Of a DNA stretch of 34,360 nt, positions 16,789-23,000 are shown piece after piece. Origin of the DNA: Candidatus Gastranaerophilales bacterium (lineage in GTDB: Bacteria > Cyanobacteriota > Vampirovibrionia > Gastranaerophilales > Gastranaerophilaceae); assembly GCA_944323685.1 (NCBI GenBank), contig CALUTJ010000025.1, forward strand, positions 1-34,360, written 5' to 3'. A program made the translations under genes and the position numbers. The notes below the pieces were generated by a model that was not told where the DNA came from, made no database searches, and saw only the letters and a list, made by a program, of their open reading frames with translations. Numbering within the stretch: position 1 is the stretch's first letter; each line of letters starts with the position of its first letter.

Positions 16789-17310
16789 ATGAGTCTTGGC
16801 GTTACATTAAATACTAACAGAAATTATATTGATACAGCAGCAATCAACGAAGTTGCAAAACAGATTTTTACAAATGCTCAATCAAAAACAACAACTTCCG
16901 ATTTAAGCAATGTTGATTTAACAAAATTCAGAAGACCTGAAGTAGGTATCGATTTATACAGCCAGAGAACAAATCTCGATACAACAAAATTTGTTGCGGT
17001 AAGAAATGCAGGCCTTGATATCAACTTAAACCAGAACTTCATAGCTAACGTTCAATACTTGAACACAATGGCTGCTGTTGATGCAACAAAAGTTCAAAAA
17101 AATGTTGAAGGAAAAATGATTGCTCCGGTTGCTGAAGGCGAAAAATCAGAAGTTAAAAATATCTTCAATCTTCCTCAAACAGTTGAATTATCTAATGCAA
17201 AAACATTAGACAAAGACAAAAGAGGTTCTAACCCGTTCTCATTTTTCTCAATGAACACTAACAAAGGCAAAGAAAAACAGGAAGAAAAAATAGTTAACAT
17301 CTTTGCATAA
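16789..17310 (+). CDS. Small Asn-rich soluble protein of unknown function
   Basis: 173 aa, no signal peptide, no transmembrane segment, no cysteine. Composition is rich in Asn, Thr, Ala, Val and Lys. Within residues 35-95 loosely similar units recur (NVDLTKF, NLDTTKF, GLDINLNQNF, AVDATKV), hinting at a short degenerate repeat. The C-terminus is Lys/Glu-rich. I start it at the ATG at 16789, 10 nt after GGGG; an ATG at 16780 is only 1 nt from that site and one at 16747 lies upstream of the likely transcription start. It has its own promoter and terminator, which suggests a separately controlled gene. Function unknown. Confidence 0.7.
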   Translation: MSLGVTLNTNRNYIDTAAINEVAKQIFTNAQSKTTTSDLSNVDLTKFRRPEVGIDLYSQRTNLDTTKFVAVRNAGLDINLNQNFIANVQYLNTMAAVDATKVQKNVEGKMIAPVAEGEKSEVKNIFNLPQTVELSNAKTLDKDKRGSNPFSFFSMNTNKGKEKQEEKIVNIFA

Positions 17311-17366
17311 TAAAATTTGAATCCATTATATTCATTAATATCCCTTAATTTATTGCTTGATTATTA

Positions 17367-17395
17367 GATGAGTCCTCAAAACTCATCTTTTTTTT
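17367..17395 (+). terminator. Intrinsic terminator after the 16789 gene
   Basis: GATGAGT (17367-17373), loop CCTCAAA, ACTCATC (17381-17387), then eight Ts. Confidence 0.9.
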
Positions 17396-17414
17396 ATTTT
17401 GAAACAACAAAATC

Positions 17415-17591
17415 TGTCCGAGAAAAATTCGTGATAAGGCGCAAAACGACGTGAACGAATTTTTGGAGTGTCACATTGTTCACATAGTGAAGCCATTTTT
17501 CAGGCTTCACCACAGTTCAGCAGAAAAAGAAGGCAAAGGTGAGCAATGACGGCTCAAAGGCTCGAGGCGGCAACTGCGACACTAAATTAGA
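17415..17591 (-). repeat. 177-bp dispersed repeat, copy 3 (complete)
   Basis: On the minus strand it runs from TCTAATTTAGTGTCGCAG to GAATTTTTCTCGGACA. It is exactly the length of copy 4 and differs from it at only about eight positions. It begins 3 nt after the stop of the 46-codon ORF behind aroF and is the only terminator-like structure visible downstream of that operon. Confidence 0.95.
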
Positions 17592-17593
17592 TT

Positions 17594-17734
17594 CTATACG
17601 GCACGTTTTTGAGCGTGGTCTTCCTTCAATGCTTTTTCATACAAAACCGTTTTTAAAAGGCTGTCTTTTAAAATATCGTTAAGTTTCGTATTTTGAGCAA
17701 ATAATATTTCTTTTTTATCGGAATATTTTTTCAT
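17594..17734 (-). CDS. 46-aa ORF translationally coupled to aroF
   Basis: ATG at 17734 overlaps the aroF stop (TAATG). The peptide starts MKKYSDKKEILFAQNTKLND and ends AQKRAV; it is hydrophilic, Lys/Leu-rich and probably one or two amphipathic helices, with no Cys. The stop TAG is 3 nt from repeat copy 3. The tight TAATG junction resembles the miaB/SNase junction in this window and supports translation; function is unknown. It could also be a remnant of a longer gene cut short near the repeat. Confidence 0.5.
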   Translation of the reverse strand: MKKYSDKKEILFAQNTKLNDILKDSLLKTVLYEKALKEDHAQKRAV

Positions 17735-18798
17735 TATAAAAGCGAGGCCTTTTTTCTTTCTTCTTTAAGCACTTTGTTGTCATAATCAATTCTGCCTATC
17801 ATTTTGTTCAGATGTCTTTGGACTTCTCTGAACTGAGGCAGGCTGAGGCTTTGGGCACCGTCAGAAGAAGCATGGTCAGGATCATTGTGAATTTCTATCA
17901 TCAAACCGTTTGCACCTGCAACAAGTGCTGCCTTGCTCAATGGTTCAACAAGATATCTTCTGCCTGTACCATGGCTGGGGTCGGCAATAACAGGAAGATG
18001 TGAATATTTTTTTATAATCGGTATAGCGGCAATATCAAGTGTGTTACGGGTAAAGGTGGAATCAAACCCTTTAACACCACGTTCACAGAGAATTACCTTA
18101 TCGTTGTCGTTGGCCATAATATGTTCGGCAGCAAGTAAAAATTCACGTATGGTTGCAGCAGGACCTCTTTTTAATAACACGGGCTTGCCTGCTTTACCGA
18201 CAGCCTTAAGAAGTTTAAAGTTCTGCATATTTCTGGCTCCGATTTGGATAAGGTCAACATAGTCGCAGAACATATCGACATCAACAGTATCCATAACCTC
18301 GGAAACTACAAGAAGACCTGTTTTTTCCGCAGCTTCTTTAAGGTATTGCAGCCCTTTTTCCCCAAGCCCTTGAAAATCATATGGTGAAGTTCTCGGTTTA
18401 AAAGCACCGCCTCTTAAAAATTCGCAGCCCATTTCTTTTGCGGCAGCGGCTATTTCCATAAGCCCGTCAAATTCTTTCTCTACGGAACACGGCCCTACCA
18501 TCATAACCGGTTTTTCCAGACCGCCGATTTTTACGCCGTTTTTAAACTCAATAACGGTGTCATCTTCTTTATATTCTCTTGAAGCAAGTTTGTACGGTTC
18601 TTGAATAAGTTTTACTTCTCTTACACCTTCAAACGATGCCACGGATTGAGGCTCGATAAGTCGTTTATCCCCGATTGCGGCCAGTACTGTCATAACATCG
18701 CCGTGGTTTAAAATAATTTTAAACCCTTTGTTTTCCATATAGCGTTTTACTGCGTTAATCTGTTCAACAGTGGCTTTGGGTTCCATTATTATTATCAT
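17734..18798 (-). CDS. aroF: 3-deoxy-7-phosphoheptulonate (DAHP) synthase, type I-beta
   Basis: Condenses phosphoenolpyruvate and erythrose-4-phosphate, the first step of the shikimate pathway. 354 aa: an N-terminal ferredoxin-like regulatory domain (about 1-75) and a TIM barrel with MVGPCSVE, RGGAFKPRTSPYDFQG, LLKRGPAATIREF, CERGVKGF and VIADPSHGTGRR. The short N-terminal domain is the type found in Thermotoga DAHP synthase, where it mediates Tyr/Phe feedback inhibition. It lies 19 nt downstream of the sugar nucleotidyltransferase, so both are probably co-transcribed. An AAAGAG precedes the first ATG; a second in-frame ATG four codons later is possible. Confidence 0.95.
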   Translation of the reverse strand: MIIIMEPKATVEQINAVKRYMENKGFKIILNHGDVMTVLAAIGDKRLIEPQSVASFEGVREVKLIQEPYKLASREYKEDDTVIEFKNGVKIGGLEKPVMMVGPCSVEKEFDGLMEIAAAAKEMGCEFLRGGAFKPRTSPYDFQGLGEKGLQYLKEAAEKTGLLVVSEVMDTVDVDMFCDYVDLIQIGARNMQNFKLLKAVGKAGKPVLLKRGPAATIREFLLAAEHIMANDNDKVILCERGVKGFDSTFTRNTLDIAAIPIIKKYSHLPVIADPSHGTGRRYLVEPLSKAALVAGANGLMIEIHNDPDHASSDGAQSLSLPQFREVQRHLNKMIGRIDYDNKVLKEERKKASLL

Positions 18799-18817
18799 GT
18801 TCGGCTCTTTCTATTTT

Positions 18818-19843
18818 CTATAAGTTACAATACTCAACAACTCTGTCAGGCCCTATTATTTCCCATTTATCAGCGCCCGAAACTGAACTCTTTATCACCG
18901 TGTTATTGGCACAAACTACATTTTTTAGTGATAAATTATCCACAATTTCAACGTTATCCCAGAGGATAACATTTTCTAACGATACATTTTTCCCGATTTT
19001 GCAGTTGTTGCCGATAACAATACTGTCTTTAAACCTTACGCTCGAATCAATATCGGTATTTTCGCCTATAACATATAACGAATCAAATTTACGCATAATG
19101 TCAGGATTTTTTATTAAAACTTTTCTGTTTAAAGCATCAATATTTGATTGAATATACTGTTCAATCGTCCCTATATCCGACCAGTAAGAATATATTCTGT
19201 AAACATTGATTTTTTCGCCGGCTGCTAACAATGAAGGAAAAACATTTTTTGCAAAATCATATTTTTGACCTGCCGGTATAAAATCAAAAATACGTTTATT
19301 GAATACATAAATACCGGTGTTTATGTAATTGCTTTTTGCTTCGGCAACTGGCGGTTTTTCCTGAAATTCCGTAACAAGGTGCTCTACAGACGGAACAACA
19401 ACACCGTAATGACAGACCTCTTCATGTTCAACGGCGGAAATAGCCATTGTTGCAATGCAGCCGCTTTCTTTATGGGAGCGGATTATTTTTTCGAAATCAG
19501 CATCGTGCAAGCCGTCTGCACTAACAACAAGAAAATCTTCAACATCATCAAAGAAAAATTCACATTTTTTTACACCGCCAGCTGTACCGGAGAGTGTATC
19601 TTCGTGTATGTATTCAAATTGAATATTAACGGGAGAATTTTTGCTGTAGCGTGTTTGAATTTGCTGCGCAAGATAATGAGTATTTGCAATAACTTTTTCA
19701 ATACCGTAATCTTTCAGCTTTTGCAGCAATATATCCATAACGGGCTTATTTAAAACAGGCACAAGAGGTTTGGGAATTTTTTGTGTCAAAGGGTCGAGTC
19801 TTGAGCCGACACCTGCTGCCATAACCATTGCTTTTTTTATCAA
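18818..19843 (-). CDS. Sugar-phosphate nucleotidyltransferase with C-terminal beta-helix (mannose-1-P guanylyltransferase-like)
   Basis: 341 aa. The Rossmann-like NTP-transferase opens MVMAAGVGSRLDPLTQKIPKPLVPVLNKPV and has the metal-binding acid in VVSADGLHD. Residues from about 255 form a left-handed beta-helix of hexapeptide units (IVIGNNCKIGKNVSLENVIL). This architecture fits the GDP-mannose or glucose-1-phosphate nucleotidyltransferase group; the nucleotide and sugar cannot be decided by eye. The start is TTG, supported by GGGAG about 8 nt upstream; the next ATG would cut into the nucleotide-binding motif. It probably feeds envelope polysaccharide synthesis. Confidence 0.85.
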   Translation of the reverse strand: MIKKAMVMAAGVGSRLDPLTQKIPKPLVPVLNKPVMDILLQKLKDYGIEKVIANTHYLAQQIQTRYSKNSPVNIQFEYIHEDTLSGTAGGVKKCEFFFDDVEDFLVVSADGLHDADFEKIIRSHKESGCIATMAISAVEHEEVCHYGVVVPSVEHLVTEFQEKPPVAEAKSNYINTGIYVFNKRIFDFIPAGQKYDFAKNVFPSLLAAGEKINVYRIYSYWSDIGTIEQYIQSNIDALNRKVLIKNPDIMRKFDSLYVIGENTDIDSSVRFKDSIVIGNNCKIGKNVSLENVILWDNVEIVDNLSLKNVVCANNTVIKSSVSGADKWEIIGPDRVVEYCNL

Positions 19844-19955
19844 GATTGCTCTCCCGCATGTCTTACGTAAAACTTAAACAAAATTGTAGTATAAAACGCA
19901 TACATTGTACATTTATTTAAAACAATATTTAACATTTATACATTTTTAGTGCTAA

Positions 19956-19961
19956 TATAAT
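19956..19961 (+). promoter_or_regulatory. -10 box of the YhaM-like gene
   Basis: A perfect TATAAT 31 nt before the ATG at 19993; no convincing -35. Confidence 0.4.
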
Positions 19962-19992
19962 TAAATATCGCACAATATTTGAAAGGGAAAGT

Positions 19993-20823
19993 ATGTTGGA
20001 TTTGTCACAAACCTATGAGATAGTTATATTTTCAATCGGTGATACAAAAGCCGGTACAAAAATGGGGAAGCTTCAGTTGAAGAACCTTTCGGATGACTCC
20101 CTTTTAAATTGTATTTTGTGGGAAGAAACCCTCAACAGATACGACAGCAAGATATTCAGAACCGGCAACCATATAAAAATTCTCGGCGGTTCTTATAACG
20201 AAAAGTATAACAACTGTCTTATCTCAAGCATTGAGCTGGTAAAAGAAGCAAAAATAGGACTCAGTGAAGATGAACGCAACAAACTTTTTGATTCTGTTGT
20301 GGAATACGCAAATGAAATCGAAGACGAGGATTTGAAAAAATACGTAACGGAACTTTTGTTTGAATATGAAGACAAATTTAAAATCACACCTGCCGCAAGA
20401 TTAATGCACCACAATTATTTAGGCGGACTTGTCGAACACACTTTTGAATGTCTTGAAATTGCAAAATGTATTATGTCAGGGCTATACAAAAAAGTTAATA
20501 AGTCATATGTATACGCAGCCTGTATTTTACACGATTTCGGAAAAATTTTCGAATACAAAATAGATACTGAATCAGGCTTGATAGAGTATGACGAAAAATT
20601 CCCAAAAGAATGGCTTACTCACTCTCAATGGGGATTTTCAAACTGTATGGCTCACGGCTTTAAAACAGTAGCAAAAATGATTGCCGCACACCACGGACGT
20701 CTTGAATGGGGCGCTATTGTTGATTTGAATGAAAAAGATCTTGAACCTTTATTATACTTGATTCACCACATAGATGATTTAAGCGCAAAATTCGGCAGAA
20801 CATCAATAACCGATTTAGGATAA
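19993..20823 (+). CDS. YhaM-like 3'-5' exoribonuclease (OB-fold plus HD domain)
   Basis: 276 aa, against about 310 for Bacillus YhaM. An N-terminal OB-fold nucleic-acid-binding part (about 1-90) with GKLQLKNLSDDSLLNCILW is followed by an HD phosphohydrolase domain: HHNYLGGLVEHT (about 139-150), ILHDFGK (HD pair at about 179-180) and AAHHGRLEWG, then LIHHIDDLSAKFG, which supplies the remaining metal ligands. This order is characteristic of YhaM/CbfI nucleases that degrade RNA and ssDNA from the 3' end. GGGA lies about 6 nt before the ATG. Role by homology: RNA turnover in the cytoplasm. Confidence 0.85.
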   Translation: MLDLSQTYEIVIFSIGDTKAGTKMGKLQLKNLSDDSLLNCILWEETLNRYDSKIFRTGNHIKILGGSYNEKYNNCLISSIELVKEAKIGLSEDERNKLFDSVVEYANEIEDEDLKKYVTELLFEYEDKFKITPAARLMHHNYLGGLVEHTFECLEIAKCIMSGLYKKVNKSYVYAACILHDFGKIFEYKIDTESGLIEYDEKFPKEWLTHSQWGFSNCMAHGFKTVAKMIAAHHGRLEWGAIVDLNEKDLEPLLYLIHHIDDLSAKFGRTSITDLG

Positions 20824-20829
20824 TATTAA

Positions 20830-20892
20830 ATGGGAATACTTGACCTTTTAGGCAATGTAATACTTGGTATTATGACTATTTTTGGAGCATAA
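20830..20892 (+). CDS. Possible 20-aa hydrophobic micropeptide
   Basis: ATG 6 nt after the YhaM-like stop, with AGGA 9 nt upstream, encodes MGILDLLGNV followed by ILGIMTIFGA: one hydrophobic amphipathic helix. Single-helix peptides of this kind can be leader peptides, membrane micropeptides or type I toxin-like, but a chance ORF is equally likely. Confidence 0.25.
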   Translation: MGILDLLGNVILGIMTIFGA

Positions 20893-20951
20893 TGCCTGAA
20901 ATAATATTATTAATAAATTTGTATAAGTTTACTATATGAAATATCTGACTT

Positions 20952-20978
20952 TTGATAAAATATTATTAATAATATAAT
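20952..20978 (+). promoter_or_regulatory. dnaJ promoter with a perfect 16-bp palindrome
   Basis: TTGATA (20952-20957) and TATAAT (20973-20978) with a short 15-nt spacer. Overlapping the -10 is ATATTATT/AATAATAT (20960-20975), a perfect palindrome that could be an operator or just AT-rich chance. Transcription from here starts near 20985, upstream of the GTG at 21006. Confidence 0.4.
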
Positions 20979-21005
20979 TGTGTGTTATATCAAACGGATA
21001 AATCA

Positions 21006-22082
21006 GTGAACCAGTATTATCAAAAAGACTTATACGCTATTTTAGGAATCGAACCTGACGCAGATGAAGCACAAATAAAATCTGCGTACCGCAAACAGGC
21101 CCGCATATGGCATCCTGACGTAAATGACAATTCTCAGGAAAGCATTGTCCGTTTTAAAGAAATAACGGAAGCCTATGAAGTCTTGACTGACGAACACAAA
21201 AAAAGCCAGTACGATATATTAAAAGGCTTTAATTTTAAATCCTCGTCTTATACAACACAAACTCAGGCAAAAAAGGCTTATACTCAATCATCGTCAACAC
21301 AGACAAAAACAGAGTTCAAAACAGAAACCAAACAACAGGAAAACCGGAGTCACGACAAGAGTTCTTTCTCTCAGGTATTTGAAAACATTTTAGACGGATT
21401 GTTTACGGGAGAAAGCAGTCCTAAAAAAACAAAAACCGAAAAGAAAAAACATAAACCCGAAAACGGCAGAGATATAAATTTAAACGTTACAATAAAGATT
21501 TCAGAGGCGATTTCCGGTACAAACAGAACAGTTAATGTCCTGCATAGCGAAAGATGCCCGAAATGCGAAGGCAGAAGGTTTATTAACGGTGCAAAATGCC
21601 CCTTGTGTAAAGGAACCGGAGAAATTTCCATACACAAAAAACTCAGCGTAAAAATCCCCGCGGGCATAAAAAAAGGTGCAAAAATAAGGATAGCAGATGA
21701 GGGCAATAAAGGTTACAACGGCGGCAAAAGCGGGGATTTATACCTTTTTATTGATATAGAAGAAAGCAGCTTTTTTAAGTACGAAGGCAATAACGTCCTT
21801 TGCGAAATTCCGATTACGCCTTTTGAAGCAGTACTGGGTGCAAATATTGAGGTACCGACCTTATCAGGCAATGTTTCAATGAAGATTCCGCCTTACACAA
21901 CAACAGGACAAAAATTCAGATTGTCACAGCAAGGCACGGGTAAAAACAAAAAAGGCGACCAGATTGTCACGGTAAAAATAGTTGTGCCTAAAGAAATGAC
22001 AGAAAAAGAACTTGAACTGTACGAACAGTTAAAACTGATTTCCAAACATAATGTCAGGGAGAATTTGTTAAATGACAAATAA
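21006..22082 (+). CDS. dnaJ: DnaJ-type Hsp40 co-chaperone with half a zinc-finger domain
   Basis: 358 aa. The J domain (DLYAILGIEPDADE onward) has the HPD motif in IWHPDVND, needed to stimulate DnaK ATPase. The Gly/Phe linker is replaced by a Thr/Gln/Lys-rich stretch (about 75-150). The zinc-finger region keeps only two CxxCxG units (CPKCEGRR and CPLCKGTG) instead of four, then the usual C-terminal substrate domains (VKIPAGIKKGAKIRIADEG, LGANIEVPTLSGNVSMKIP). I start at GTG 21006, where a weak GGA lies 8 nt upstream; an in-frame GTG at 20982 is upstream of the likely transcription start. It overlaps queE by 11 nt. Confidence 0.88.
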   Translation: MNQYYQKDLYAILGIEPDADEAQIKSAYRKQARIWHPDVNDNSQESIVRFKEITEAYEVLTDEHKKSQYDILKGFNFKSSSYTTQTQAKKAYTQSSSTQTKTEFKTETKQQENRSHDKSSFSQVFENILDGLFTGESSPKKTKTEKKKHKPENGRDINLNVTIKISEAISGTNRTVNVLHSERCPKCEGRRFINGAKCPLCKGTGEISIHKKLSVKIPAGIKKGAKIRIADEGNKGYNGGKSGDLYLFIDIEESSFFKYEGNNVLCEIPITPFEAVLGANIEVPTLSGNVSMKIPPYTTTGQKFRLSQQGTGKNKKGDQIVTVKIVVPKEMTEKELELYEQLKLISKHNVRENLLNDK

Positions 22083-22755
22083 AACAAAAATTGCGGAAAT
22101 ATTTGATTCCGTTCAGGGAGAAGGGCCATATATAGGGTACAGACAGCTTTTTATAAGATTTTGCGGCTGTAATCTGCTTTGTGATTACTGTGATACAGAA
22201 TTTGATAAAGGCGAAGAATACAGCAAAGAATCGTTAACAGAAAAAGTAAAAACTTTCAATCTCGCAGCCTTACATTCAGTCAGCCTGACAGGAGGAGAGC
22301 CGCTTTTGCATTATCAATTTTTGCAGGAATTTTTACCGGAACTTAAAAAATTAAAACTGAAAATTTATCTCGAAACAAACGGCACCCTGCCGAAACCTTT
22401 GAAATCAGTTATCGATTTTATTGATATCGTGTCTATGGATTTCAAACTTGATTCCAGCGCAAAAATAGGCGATGTTTACGCAACACATGATGAGTTTTTG
22501 AATATAGCGACAGAAAATAAAAAAGATACCTTTGCAAAGCTCGTATTTGACGACAATATAAGGGATTACGAATTAAACGAATGCCTGACACTGGCTAAAA
22601 AATATAATATACCGCTAATTCTGCAACCAAAAATGGATAAGAATACAGTCAATGTATCGCATGAAAAAATTCTGGAAATTTTTAACCGCTTTTCGCAAAA
22701 TTATCCTAATACCCGCCTAATCGGTCAGGTACACAAGTTTTTTGATATACAATAA
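22072..22755 (+). CDS. queE: 7-carboxy-7-deazaguanine synthase QueE
   Basis: A radical-SAM enzyme converting CPH4 to 7-carboxy-7-deazaguanine in queuosine (tRNA) biosynthesis. 227 aa, typical. EIFDSVQGEGPYIGYRQLFIR is the family signature; the cluster motif is CNLLCDYC (Cys 33, 37, 40), followed by DTEF and LTGGEPLL (SAM binding). The ATG overlaps the end of dnaJ and has GGGAG 11 nt upstream, so it is expressed with dnaJ. No other queuosine gene is in the window. Confidence 0.94.
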   Translation: MTNKTKIAEIFDSVQGEGPYIGYRQLFIRFCGCNLLCDYCDTEFDKGEEYSKESLTEKVKTFNLAALHSVSLTGGEPLLHYQFLQEFLPELKKLKLKIYLETNGTLPKPLKSVIDFIDIVSMDFKLDSSAKIGDVYATHDEFLNIATENKKDTFAKLVFDDNIRDYELNECLTLAKKYNIPLILQPKMDKNTVNVSHEKILEIFNRFSQNYPNTRLIGQVHKFFDIQ

Positions 22756-22838
22756 TTTTTGAAAATATGAGTCATCTGTCACACACTGCCTCTGCCGGAT
22801 AAGCAGGTGCGCTTTGGTGCACAGATTTTTATGACTAA

Positions 22839-22844
22839 TATAAT
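22839..22844 (+). promoter_or_regulatory. -10 box of the SLH protein gene
   Basis: A perfect TATAAT about 157 nt before the start codon; the -35 is poor. It implies a leader of about 150 nt. Confidence 0.45.
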
Positions 22845-22864
22845 TAATATAAAAATTCTAATAG

Positions 22865-22928
22865 CCTGTTAAGGCAAGCTGCCGTGGTAATGATTTTTTG
22901 CAGGTTTCCCCGTAATAATACGGCATAA
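22865..22928 (+). promoter_or_regulatory. Structured 5' leader of the SLH gene
   Basis: Inverted repeats: GGCA-AGC-TGCC, CCGTA-ATAA-TACGG, and a longer-range TGCCGT/ACGGCA that would compete with both. I recognise no known riboswitch. It may control translation or stability of an abundant surface-protein mRNA. Confidence 0.35.
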
Positions 22929-23000
22929 GATGTTAATAATCACAAATTGGATTTGAATATAAAAAATCCGGTTTCAGTTTGTTTAATTAAGGAGGGAAAA

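Noticed and set aside
17415-17591. Classic insertion sequence or MITE with clear terminal inverted repeats
   Set aside because: End similarity is limited to TGTC-type octamers with two mismatches, and I could not find a consistent target-site duplication around copies 2, 3 and 4.
20893-21005. PreQ1-type riboswitch for queE
   Set aside because: queE overlaps dnaJ and has no leader of its own; the AT-rich palindromes before dnaJ do not resemble a preQ1 aptamer.
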